This document shows positions 8,393-16,526 of a DNA stretch of 64,000 nt, one piece after another. A model generated the notes under the pieces. The model was not told the DNA's origin, did no database searches, and worked only from the letters and a program-made list of their open reading frames with translations. Each line of letters opens with the position of its first letter. Position 1 is the first letter of the stretch. The position numbers were made by a program, and so were the translations under genes. Source of the DNA: Neobacillus sp. OS1-2 (lineage in GTDB: Bacteria > Bacillota > Bacilli > Bacillales > Cytobacillaceae); the NCBI RefSeq assembly GCF_030915505.1, contig NZ_CP133265.1, positions 3,376,001 through 3,440,000 on the forward strand, in the 5' to 3' direction.

Positions 8393-8480
8393 AATGAATA
8401 AAATTAAGCTAATCTTAAGCATTAAATGGTACTGTTGGGACAAATTTAACTAGCCTAATTAGAAATGAGGAGAATTAGCC

Positions 8481-9347
8481 ATGTTTACAAAGGTACTTAA
8501 AAATGGAATAACCGCCATACTTATTGTCTCAATGCTCGGAATGGGGACGAGAACATACATACCGACTGCTTATGCCGAAAGTACTGACATCATTCAAGAA
8601 CAAGAAATATCAAATCTACTATCAAAATTAGAAATTGAAGGTGTCCAGTTAGATAAGGATTTTACAGCTAGTGTAAATGAATATTCAGCCACCGTAGAAT
8701 ATGAAGTTGAAAACATTAACGTCCTTGTTGAAAGTGGGAATCCGGATTCTTTGGTCACGATAAATGGAGAGCCTATGAAAAATGGAAACACAAATTCATT
8801 ATCACTTCAAACTGGTAAAAACGTCTTTCTTATTGCAGTTAAGGATACCAGCGACTTGACAAACACCTACACCCTTACTGTAACGAGAAAGGAAATTGCC
8901 AATAATCCCTCGCAAAATATTGAACCAGCTGAACCAGTAAAACCCGTTCAACAGGCTGAACCAATTGAGCAGTCTGTAGTTAATAGTGCAATTCCAATAC
9001 AAAGTAGTAGAACGAATTCAATCCAATCAGCCGCCCAGATTGAAACATCCACTGAAGTTCAAAAGACAAGCAAAGCAACACTTTCCAGCCTATCCGTTTC
9101 TGATGGGACTTGGGATAGTTCATTTTCTTCTAGCGAGTATACCTACCATGTGAAAGTTTCAAATGATACAAAGACGATTACTATTAAACCAACTGCTAGT
9201 TATAGCAGTTCCACGATTTTAATAGAAGGCAGTAGCAGTAAAACAATCCAGTTAGAGGACGATCCTAAAACGATTATATCAGTTGTTGTATCAAACGGTG
9301 ATGATGATCGAAAAACGTATGTAGTAGTAATTGATAAGATAGAATAA
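8481..9347 (+). CDS. secreted protein with two cadherin-like beta-sandwich domains
   Basis: 288 residues. A signal peptide (1-31, hydrophobic core ITAILIVSMLGMG, ending AYA) is followed by two similar beta domains of the cadherin-like type (PF12733 style): 45-137, ending YTLTVTRKE, and 200-288, ending YVVVIDKIE. Both start with L-S-x-L and carry the Y-T/S-x-V pattern. They are joined by a Pro/Glu/Gln/Ser-rich linker (138-198). No sortase signal or membrane anchor is present, so it is probably released or bound non-covalently to the wall. Function unknown. GGAGAATTAGCC precedes the ATG. Confidence 0.8.
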   Translation: MFTKVLKNGITAILIVSMLGMGTRTYIPTAYAESTDIIQEQEISNLLSKLEIEGVQLDKDFTASVNEYSATVEYEVENINVLVESGNPDSLVTINGEPMKNGNTNSLSLQTGKNVFLIAVKDTSDLTNTYTLTVTRKEIANNPSQNIEPAEPVKPVQQAEPIEQSVVNSAIPIQSSRTNSIQSAAQIETSTEVQKTSKATLSSLSVSDGTWDSSFSSSEYTYHVKVSNDTKTITIKPTASYSSSTILIEGSSSKTIQLEDDPKTIISVVVSNGDDDRKTYVVVIDKIE

Positions 9348-9354
9348 CTAGGGA

Positions 9355-9387
9355 ATCCTGCTTCATATTGGAGCAGGATGGTTTTTT
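9355..9387 (+). terminator. terminator after the secreted protein
   Basis: ATCCTGCT (9355-9362) pairs with AGCAGGAT (9372-9379), followed by GGTTTTTT. Confidence 0.8.
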
Positions 9388-9540
9388 ATCCTCTTCAGCA
9401 AGAAGACTCCATCTGATTTGTGTTACGGGCGAAGCCCAACCATTCAGGTGGAGATGAATTGCTGTCAGCCGATAGGCTTAACTTTTTTGTATTTTTCAAA
9501 ATTTAGGAGCGAATGTTCGCTTTTCCGTTTACGACTGTAG

Positions 9541-9546
9541 TATAAT
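9541..9546 (+). promoter_or_regulatory. -10 element of tnpB promoter
   Basis: A perfect TATAAT 25 bp before the start codon. No convincing -35 is present at the usual distance. The hairpin AGCGAA-TG-TTCGCT lies just upstream (9509-9522). Confidence 0.4.
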
Positions 9547-9570
9547 TAAGTTGGAAAGGCGGTGAAACTC

Positions 9571-10926
9571 ATGACTAGAAAGAAACCTGTTAAAGTATTG
9601 CGTAAGCAAAAGAAAAGTGAAAACATCCAGCGTTTCACTCAAAAACAAAATATTGGAGGAGCTAGCCTTACGGCTAAAGAATTTCGTCTGCTTCAGAGGA
9701 TGTCACATAGCTCCAAGGCGTTGCGAAATGTTGGGTTGTATGCAATTAAACAAGGCTATTTGAACACCAACAAGATGGCAACTGTAAAAGAAGTAGATGC
9801 TGCCATGCAAGCTGATGTGAACTATTGGGGTGTTCAATCAAACTCGGTTCAAGCTATTCGTAGAACGTTGTATGCGGAAGCGAAGAGCTTTTTTAAAGCG
9901 TTAGAACAGTGGAAGAAAGCACCTGAAAAATTCACTGGTCGTCCAAAGTTTCCAAAGTATTCTGGGTCAACAGAAAAACGAATCATAGAAATCTATCAAG
10001 TTCCGAAAGTTGATGATAACGGGTATTGGTCTATTCCTATGAATGTTGAATTCAGAAAAATATTTGGTTCTATTAAAATACGTATGCCAAAGAATTTGTT
10101 AAACAAAAAAATATCCTACATTGAAATTGTGCCCAAACAAAAAGGTCGGTTCTTTGAGGTACATTACACTTATGAAGTGCAAAAACCTCAAATGAAAAAG
10201 CAACCAACGACTACAGTTAATGCTTTGAGTTGTGATTTGGGCGTAGATAGATTGATAAGTTGTGCAACAAATATGGGCGATACGTTCTTAATTGATGGTA
10301 AAAAGTTAAAGTCTATTAACCAATACTTCAACAAAACAATAAGTAACTTACAACAAAAAAATATCGAAAATGGTCTTTCGAAACGTGTGGTAACAAATCA
10401 GATGGCAGCTCTTTGGAACAAACGTGAAAGCCAAATCAACGGATATATTTCACAAACCGTCGGTTTGTTGTTCAAAAAAGTTGGTGAACTTAATATTGAT
10501 ACCATTGTTGTTGGCTATAACGCCGGTTGGAAACAAGAAGTTGATATGGGAAAGAAGAACAATCAGAAATTTGTTCAAATCCCTTTTCAAAGGCTGATTT
10601 CTGCCATTGAAAACAAATGTTTGAAAGAAGGTATTCGATTCCTCAAACAAGAAGAAAGTTATACATCAAAAGCTAGTTTTCAAGATAGAGATGAGATTCC
10701 TGTTTGTTCAAAAGATGATAAAACAAACTATCATTTTTGCGGCAAACGAATCACTCGTGGTCTTTATCAAAGTAAACTGGGCAAATGTATCCATGCAGAC
10801 ATAAATGGCGCATTGAATACGTTACGAAAATCAGAAGTTATAGAATTGGATGAAAACCTCAAAATTAAAACTCCAATTCTATTAGAAGTGCAAAAACGTA
10901 AGGCTGTTGCTTCGCGCATAGCTTAG
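9571..10926 (+). CDS. tnpB: RNA-guided nuclease-type protein TnpB
   Basis: 451 residues from the ATG at 9571 (site AAGGCGG; an in-frame GTG lies 9 bp earlier). N-terminal helical and WED-like part with GRPKFPKY, then the RuvC fold. RuvC-I Asp is in LSCDLGVDR (about 222) and RuvC-III Asp in HADINGALN (about 410). Where most TnpBs carry the RuvC-II Glu this one has VVGYNAGWKQEVDMGKK, so the usual Glu is Asn; QEESYTSK further on offers nearby acidic residues. A four-Cys zinc ribbon is not evident between RuvC-II and III, only scattered Cys. This subfamily is common in Bacillus. Its protein is full length with no frameshift, so it may be functional. Confidence 0.88.
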   Translation: MTRKKPVKVLRKQKKSENIQRFTQKQNIGGASLTAKEFRLLQRMSHSSKALRNVGLYAIKQGYLNTNKMATVKEVDAAMQADVNYWGVQSNSVQAIRRTLYAEAKSFFKALEQWKKAPEKFTGRPKFPKYSGSTEKRIIEIYQVPKVDDNGYWSIPMNVEFRKIFGSIKIRMPKNLLNKKISYIEIVPKQKGRFFEVHYTYEVQKPQMKKQPTTTVNALSCDLGVDRLISCATNMGDTFLIDGKKLKSINQYFNKTISNLQQKNIENGLSKRVVTNQMAALWNKRESQINGYISQTVGLLFKKVGELNIDTIVVGYNAGWKQEVDMGKKNNQKFVQIPFQRLISAIENKCLKEGIRFLKQEESYTSKASFQDRDEIPVCSKDDKTNYHFCGKRITRGLYQSKLGKCIHADINGALNTLRKSEVIELDENLKIKTPILLEVQKRKAVASRIA

Positions 10927-11207
10927 TGGGTGTGTCAACCATCCATGTGTACTCGACTTGTCGGGGCTTGTAGCACACGCCAGAGTAATCTGAGCGGTGA
11001 CTTTTTCCGTAAGGAAAAACTGCTCGAAACGGTGGTGCAAGTGGGAAAACGATAGTTCGTTGCCAGTACCAACCAAAAACTCACTTGGGGTGTTACCGTA
11101 AGGTGGCATGAATTTTAGAGCGTCAAAATGTCTAGAGATAGACGAGAAGACCTAGAGTTCTAACTCAAGCCCCCACTGAAAGGCTCACCTCAGTGGGGGT
11201 AGTTGAC
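10927..11207 (+). ncRNA. putative omega RNA / structured right end of the TnpB element
   Basis: About 280 nt downstream of tnpB with several hairpins: TTTTTCC-GTAA-GGAAAAA (11002-11019), a GTTACC-GTAA-GGTGGC-like stem near 11091-11107, and the strong stem at 11170-11199. TnpB guide RNAs come from the element's 3' end and take their guide from flanking DNA, so the guide would begin at about 11208. Inferred from position and structure only. Confidence 0.5.
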
Positions 11208-11326
11208 ATGTTCTTTTTCAGTCTAAAGTGATAAAGTAAATTTAAATATTGAACATTTTCATAAAAAAATGTTATATTTATATATAAAATTTAGCGAATC
11301 TTTTGAATAAGGGGAAGGTGATCCAT

Positions 11327-14092
11327 ATGGCAATTGAAGAATCGAAAGTAAATGACAGCAGTCTTCCATTACGCCGCGATGTAAAATTACTTGGGAATAT
11401 GCTAGGAGAAATCCTGGTAAACCATGATGGTCAGGAACTCTTTGAAAAAGTAGAAAAAATAAGACTTATGTGCAAAACACTTAGGACTCACTTTGATCAA
11501 GAGATTTACACAGCCCTAAAAGAGGAGATTTCCAGCCTAAGCTCGCCAATGCGGAAACAAGTTATTCGGGCATTTTCGATGTACTTCCATTTGATCAATG
11601 CAGCAGAACAGAACCATCGAATTAGGAGGCGCAGACAGTATCAACTCCAGGACGAAACGATCGTTCAGCCTGCATCAATCGAGAGTGCTATCCTTAAACT
11701 GAAAGAAAATGACATTCAAGATGAGGTTATTCAAAATGTATTACAAACATTGTCGCTGGAACTAGTCATAACTGCACATCCTACGGAGGCGACAAAACGT
11801 TCTATTCTTGAAATTCAGCAAAGAATAGCGGCATTATTAAACCAGCTTGATCATCCATTACTGTCGACAAGAGAGCAAAAAAAGCTAGAAGAGAGCCTTT
11901 TTAATGAAGTGGCGATTCTTTGGCAAACGGATGAATTGCGTGAACATAAACCGACTGTGCTGGATGAAGTCAGGAACGGGTTGTATTATTTCGATCAGAC
12001 ATTATTTGAGGTACTGCCTGATATTCATCAGGAGGTCGCAGAGTGTCTTGAAAAAAACTATCCGAGCACTTCTTGGGATGTTCCCAATTTCCTTCGTTTT
12101 GGCTCATGGATTGGTGGTGACCGCGATGGTAATCCAAATGTTACCCATGATGTTACTTGGGGGACATTGGAAAGGCAGCGGAGGCTTGTCTTAAAAAAAT
12201 ATAAAAATGTTTTAATAGACTTAATGAAACGATACAGTCATTCTACGAAAAGGGTTAAGGTTAGTGACGAGCTTCTTTCCTTTCTTGAGGAAAAAGAGGA
12301 AGTATTTTTAACAGAAGAGAAAAAATGGCCGATAAAAACAGAAGTTTACCGACGGGTTTTCGCTATGATCATTGAAAGAATACGGCAGGTTGGTAAATCC
12401 GACACGGGTTATCAATCAGCTGATGAATTATTAGCCGATTTGTTCATGATTGACAATAGCTTAAAACAACATCATCCAACAGCACATGAATTAAAAATTA
12501 TTCAAAAGCTGATTCGTCAAGTTCAGCTGTTTGGCTTCCATTTAGCCACACTTGATATCCGGAACCATAGTGGTGAGCATGAGGCAGCTATGACGGAAAT
12601 CCTGCGCAAAGTACAAATTGCCGAAAATTATGCAACACTTTCTGAAGAGGAAAAGGTAAAAATATTGCAGGGAATTCTTATGGACCCTCGACCACTCCTT
12701 CTACTAAATGAAGATTATTCCGCTGAAACACAGGAAATGATTAAAGTGTTCCAAATGATTAAAGCGGCGCACGAGGAATTTGGAAAGCGGTCGATTTCTG
12801 TTTATCTTGTTAGTATGACGAAATCTTCAAGTGACTTACTAGAGGTTCTTGTTTTAGCAAAAGAAGCCGGAATTTACCGACTTCATGCCGACGGAACACT
12901 AGAAAGTCATTTACATGTGGCTCCATTACTAGAAACAATCGACGATTTATCTGCTGGACCAGCCATCATGGAAAGACTTTTCAACATGCCTGTTTACCGC
13001 AATCATTTGCAAATTATGGGGGACCAGCAGGAGATTATGCTTGGTTACTCTGATGGAAGTAAAGACGGTGGAACGTTAACAGCTAACTGGAAGCTGTATA
13101 AAGCACAGATTGAAATACATGAAATGGCAAAAAGGTATCAGATTGGCCTTAAATTTTTCCATGGCCGCGGGGGATCATTAGGACGTGGCGGTGGTCCGTT
13201 AAATAAAAGTATTCTTTCACAACCGGCAGAAACAATCGGCGATGGCGTTAAAATTACTGAACAAGGTGAAGTGCTCTCTTCAAGATATCTTCTTGAGGAT
13301 ATTGCCTATCGTAGTTTGGAACAAGCGACCTCTACCTTGATTCTAGCTGCCACACATGTTTCAAAAGAAGTGGAGCAGGGGCAATTTCGCGAACAGGTTT
13401 GGGAAGAAGCTATTGAGGAAATCTCAAGTGATTCTTTAGCAAAATATCAAGCACTTGTATTTGGGGATCCTGATTTTCTTACCTACTTTAATCAAGGAAC
13501 ACCCTTAAAAGAAATCGGTGACCTAAATATCGGCTCAAGACCGATGAGTCGTAAGAATAAAGGCAGATTTGAGGACCTAAGGGCGATTCCGTGGGTATTT
13601 GCATGGACACAAAGCCGTCAGCTGCTTCCTGCGTGGTATGCAGCCGGAACAGGTTTAGACAACTATGCGGCAAAAAGTGAGCAAAACCTTAAGCTTCTAC
13701 AGGAAATGTATGGGAAGTGGCCGTTCTTTCAATCAACCATTAATAATCTACATATGGCTTTGATGAAAGCAGACATTACAACGGCAAAAGAATATTTATT
13801 GCTTGTAGAAGATCAATCAATTGCAGATAGAACTTTTGCCGATATTCTCGAAGAGTATGAAAAAACAAAGGCAATTCTTCTTAAAATTACCGGTGATAAA
13901 GAATTGCTTGATCACACACCTAATATCAAAGAATCTGTCTACAGACGAAATCCCTACGTGGATCCGTTAAACTTTTTACAAGTTGATCTTATTAGAAAGT
14001 TACGAAAACAGGAGGAGCCGAGTGAAGAGTTACTCACGGAAGTGCTTCTCACTATCAGCGGAATCTCCGCCGGTTTACGAAATACAGGTTGA
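11327..14092 (+). CDS. ppc: phosphoenolpyruvate carboxylase
   Basis: 921 residues from the ATG at 11327 (site AGGGGAAGGTGAT), the usual length for the bacterial enzyme. It makes oxaloacetate from PEP and bicarbonate. Family motifs: VITAHPTEATKRS with the catalytic His (about 155), FLRFGSWIGGDRDGNPNVT, GYSDGSKDGG, FFHGRGGSLGRGGGP with the catalytic Gly/Arg loop, and SRPMSRK near the C-terminus; the C-terminal NTG is also canonical. It is a single-gene unit with its own terminator. As a replenishing reaction for the TCA cycle it sits beside adhE and the PHA genes that use acetyl-CoA. Confidence 0.97.
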   Translation: MAIEESKVNDSSLPLRRDVKLLGNMLGEILVNHDGQELFEKVEKIRLMCKTLRTHFDQEIYTALKEEISSLSSPMRKQVIRAFSMYFHLINAAEQNHRIRRRRQYQLQDETIVQPASIESAILKLKENDIQDEVIQNVLQTLSLELVITAHPTEATKRSILEIQQRIAALLNQLDHPLLSTREQKKLEESLFNEVAILWQTDELREHKPTVLDEVRNGLYYFDQTLFEVLPDIHQEVAECLEKNYPSTSWDVPNFLRFGSWIGGDRDGNPNVTHDVTWGTLERQRRLVLKKYKNVLIDLMKRYSHSTKRVKVSDELLSFLEEKEEVFLTEEKKWPIKTEVYRRVFAMIIERIRQVGKSDTGYQSADELLADLFMIDNSLKQHHPTAHELKIIQKLIRQVQLFGFHLATLDIRNHSGEHEAAMTEILRKVQIAENYATLSEEEKVKILQGILMDPRPLLLLNEDYSAETQEMIKVFQMIKAAHEEFGKRSISVYLVSMTKSSSDLLEVLVLAKEAGIYRLHADGTLESHLHVAPLLETIDDLSAGPAIMERLFNMPVYRNHLQIMGDQQEIMLGYSDGSKDGGTLTANWKLYKAQIEIHEMAKRYQIGLKFFHGRGGSLGRGGGPLNKSILSQPAETIGDGVKITEQGEVLSSRYLLEDIAYRSLEQATSTLILAATHVSKEVEQGQFREQVWEEAIEEISSDSLAKYQALVFGDPDFLTYFNQGTPLKEIGDLNIGSRPMSRKNKGRFEDLRAIPWVFAWTQSRQLLPAWYAAGTGLDNYAAKSEQNLKLLQEMYGKWPFFQSTINNLHMALMKADITTAKEYLLLVEDQSIADRTFADILEEYEKTKAILLKITGDKELLDHTPNIKESVYRRNPYVDPLNFLQVDLIRKLRKQEEPSEELLTEVLLTISGISAGLRNTG

Positions 14093-14102
14093 TATAGTTT
14101 TA

Positions 14103-14147
14103 AAAGGCGATAAACTTTTTAATAAAGGTTTATCGCCTTTTTTTATA
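14103..14147 (+). terminator. terminator after ppc
   Basis: AAAGGCGATAAAC (14103-14115) pairs with GTTTATCGCCTTT (14128-14140), followed by TTTT. Very strong. Confidence 0.92.
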
Positions 14148-14150
14148 AAT

Positions 14151-14164
14151 TTGACAACGGTCAA
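14151..14164 (+). promoter_or_regulatory. small dyad upstream of the metal pump genes
   Basis: TTGAC-AACG-GTCAA, a perfect 5-bp inverted repeat 61 bp before the metal-binding gene. It could be an operator for a metal sensor. Its TTGACA is too far (28 bp) from the TATAAG at 14185 to be a normal -35. Confidence 0.3.
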
Positions 14165-14224
14165 GGTTGAAGTTTCTCATTCCCTATAAGATTAAGAGGA
14201 AATAACAGAAAGGGGAAATGAACA

Positions 14225-14455
14225 ATGAAAACTATTAAATTGCACCTGGAGGACCTTACCTGCCCAAGCTGTATTAAAAAGATTGAACGAGCACTTTTAA
14301 ATACGAAAGGTGTCGAAGGGGCACAGGTACTATTTAACTCTAGCAAAGTTAAGGTTGTTTTTGATGAGAGTATCATTGAATCAACTAGTTTAAAGGATGT
14401 AATTGAAAAGTTAGGCTACCAAGTGTTGAGTACAAACGAAACAAACGGGAGGTGA
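14225..14455 (+). CDS. small heavy-metal-associated (HMA) domain protein
   Basis: 76 residues forming one HMA ferredoxin-like fold; the metal site is LTCPSC (Cys14 and Cys17). A typical CopZ has M-x-C-x-x-C, and here the preceding residue is Leu, so copper is not certain. It ends inside the ribosome binding site of the ATPase gene. The ATPase lacks its own N-terminal HMA domain, so this protein very probably serves as its detached metal-binding domain or chaperone. Confidence 0.85.
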   Translation: MKTIKLHLEDLTCPSCIKKIERALLNTKGVEGAQVLFNSSKVKVVFDESIIESTSLKDVIEKLGYQVLSTNETNGR

Positions 14456-14460
14456 TAAAA

Positions 14461-16308
14461 ATGAATCGAAATATGAGAGGAGTCATCGTCTTTATTTCAG
14501 GCAGCTTGCTAGCAGCTGCCTTTTTATTTCACTTTATCAAAATAAATGTCTTACAAGATGCGATGCTCATCCTTGCTACCTTAATAGCTGGTTATCCTAT
14601 CGTAAAAAAGGCATGGCAATCCGCTAGGATGAAGGCCTTTAGTATTGAGTTACTTGTCACGATTGCCGTGGTGGGGGCAATGATACTTGGGGAATATGTG
14701 GAATCTGCAGCTGTTACCTTTTTGTTTTTACTAGGGGCATACCTTGAAGCACATTCTCTCGAAAAAACACGGAATTCATTAAAATCTTTGATGGAAATGA
14801 CCCCTCTTAAAGCCACAGTGAAAAGAGAGGGGAAATCAATCATTGTTCCCGCTGAAGAGGTCACTAAAGGAGAACTTTTACTCATTCCCTCTGGCGAAAA
14901 AATTGCTGTTGACGGAATAATAACTTCGGGTCAAGCATTCTTAAATGAAGCAGCGATTACAGGGGAGTCTGTCCCTGTCAGAAAACAAAAAAATGATCAT
15001 GTATTTAGTGGAACGATCGTTGATAGCGGATATATTGAAGTGCTGGCTGAAAAAGTCGGGGAGGACACGACGTTTTCCAGAATTATTGAGCTAGTGGAAG
15101 AGGCCCAAGAGTCAAAGGCGAAAACTCAGAAGTTTTTAGAAAAGTTCTCCAACCTTTATACACCAGCGATTATTATTCTATCCCTGATTGTCTTTGTTTT
15201 TACGAAGGATATTGAATTAACGCTGACCTTCCTGGTAATAGCCTGTCCGGGTGCCTTGGTCATTTCTGCGCCCGTATCGCTTGTTGCGGGGATTGGGAAT
15301 GGTGCTAAGCACGGTGTCCTGATAAAAGGCGGAGAAATAATGGAGAAACTGGCAAAAATCGATGTTGTTGTGTTTGATAAGACGGGTACACTCACAAAAG
15401 GGCAGCCGGAGGTAACAGCTATCCAAACCTATGGAATGGATGAGGATGAATTTTTAACGATGGTGGCTGAGGCAGAGGTTATTTCGGAACATCATTTAGG
15501 ACGAACCATTGTAAAAGCAGCCGTAGGCAGAGGATTAAAACTTATAAATCAGCCTAATGATGTTGAGGTGATGAAAGGGCACGGTATAAAAGCAACCATC
15601 AAAGATAAAAAGATGGTAATTGGGAATAGAAAATGGATGAATGAAAATCAAATACCTATTCCTGATACGGTGGAAGTATACGCAGAGCAGCAAGAGTTGG
15701 ACGGAAATACAGCGGTTTTCACTGCATTAAACAATACCATTATCGGCGTTATTTCAATTGCCGATCAAATACGTGATGAGGCTGCTAAAACGATTCAAAA
15801 GTTAAAGCAATGCGGAGTAAAACAAATAGTTATGCTTACAGGAGATAACCGGCACACAGCTAATAAAGTCGCAAATCAGCTCGGAATGGACCAATATTTT
15901 GCTGAACTTCTCCCAGAAGATAAAGTAAGGCAGATTAAACAACTTCAACAGCAGGGTTATAGGACAGCTATGGTCGGTGATGGCATCAATGATGCACCTG
16001 CCATTGCAATCGCCGATATTGGGATTGCCATGGGTGGGTCAGGAACTGATGCGGCAATGGAAACCGCGGATATGATCATTATCTCTGATAAGCTTGATAG
16101 GCTAGTTCATGGATATACATTAGCGAAAGCAACTGTCAGTAATATGAAGCAAAATATGTCTTTTGCTGTTGTAACTGTTGTGATTTTATTAGCAGGAGTT
16201 TTATCCAAGAATATTTTTCTTGCCGCAGGGATGTTCATTCATGAATTTAGTGTATTGGTGGTTATCTTAAATGCACTTAGACTTGTGCGATATAAATATG
16301 CCAGGTGA
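14461..16308 (+). CDS. P1B-type heavy-metal-translocating ATPase with CPG motif
   Basis: 615 residues from the ATG at 14461 (site GGGAGGTGAT; an upstream in-frame GTG overlaps that site). Eight membrane helices are expected. Motifs: actuator TGES (AAITGESVPV), transmembrane ACPGALVIS, phosphorylation DKTGTLT, SEHHLG where most P1B pumps have SEHP, TGDN and MVGDGINDAP. The last helix has MFIHEFSVLVVILNALRL. CPG in place of CPC or SPC, with a His-Glu-x-Ser helix 8, does not match the standard copper or zinc subclasses, so the metal is open (zinc, iron, cobalt or other). There is no N-terminal HMA domain; the preceding gene supplies one. Confidence 0.9.
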   Translation: MNRNMRGVIVFISGSLLAAAFLFHFIKINVLQDAMLILATLIAGYPIVKKAWQSARMKAFSIELLVTIAVVGAMILGEYVESAAVTFLFLLGAYLEAHSLEKTRNSLKSLMEMTPLKATVKREGKSIIVPAEEVTKGELLLIPSGEKIAVDGIITSGQAFLNEAAITGESVPVRKQKNDHVFSGTIVDSGYIEVLAEKVGEDTTFSRIIELVEEAQESKAKTQKFLEKFSNLYTPAIIILSLIVFVFTKDIELTLTFLVIACPGALVISAPVSLVAGIGNGAKHGVLIKGGEIMEKLAKIDVVVFDKTGTLTKGQPEVTAIQTYGMDEDEFLTMVAEAEVISEHHLGRTIVKAAVGRGLKLINQPNDVEVMKGHGIKATIKDKKMVIGNRKWMNENQIPIPDTVEVYAEQQELDGNTAVFTALNNTIIGVISIADQIRDEAAKTIQKLKQCGVKQIVMLTGDNRHTANKVANQLGMDQYFAELLPEDKVRQIKQLQQQGYRTAMVGDGINDAPAIAIADIGIAMGGSGTDAAMETADMIIISDKLDRLVHGYTLAKATVSNMKQNMSFAVVTVVILLAGVLSKNIFLAAGMFIHEFSVLVVILNALRLVRYKYAR

Positions 16309-16333
16309 CTGGTGTGGTAAAATTTTGAACATT

Positions 16334-16351
16334 TTGTGAACTTTTTAAAAA
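16334..16351 (+). promoter_or_regulatory. candidate Rex operator upstream of adhE
   Basis: TTGTGAA-CTTT-TTAAAAA. The left half matches the Rex consensus TTGTGAAnnnnTTCACAA exactly, and the right half 5 of 7. Rex represses adhE in many Gram-positives when NADH is low. Confidence 0.4.
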
Positions 16352-16369
16352 TGAATGGCTATTCATTCA
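16352..16369. promoter_or_regulatory. candidate FadR (TetR-family) operator upstream of adhE
   Basis: TGAATGGCTATTCATTCA agrees at 17 of 18 positions with the B. subtilis FadR box as I recall it (TGAATGAMTANTCATTCA). It contains a perfect AATGAAT-GGCT-ATTCATT dyad. It lies directly after the candidate Rex site and 158 bp before adhE. Confidence 0.55.
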
Positions 16370-16526
16370 TTTTGGCGCAAAGTTCGACATTATTCGATTC
16401 ATGCAACATGGTATATTTTAGCCAGAATAGGAATAAGGGAGTGAATCTGAAGAGCTCACGCACTGGTTGAGGAAGCCTCATTCTTTTGAAAATGCAAAAG
16501 TTTATAAATTCTGGAGGGGATTTTGA

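Larger units (their letters stand above)
9427..11207 (+). mobile_element. IS200/IS605-type element with tnpB only
   Basis: A solo-tnpB (IS1341-like) element. The proposed left end starts after a TTAC tetranucleotide (9423-9426) with the hairpin GGGC-GAA-GCCC (9427-9437). The right end carries a perfect 10-bp stem, CCCCCACTGA (11170-11179) with TCAGTGGGGG (11190-11199), then TAGTTGAC, the usual look of IS605-family right ends. No Y1 transposase (tnpA) is present in the window, so movement would need one in trans. The exact ends are inferred. It sits between two intact chromosomal genes (the secreted protein and ppc). Confidence 0.65.

Noticed and set aside
9509-9522. Possible LexA box (CGAATGTTCG) before tnpB
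   Set aside because: The half-sites lack the four-base spacer of the Bacillus LexA box. It is a small hairpin typical of these elements.
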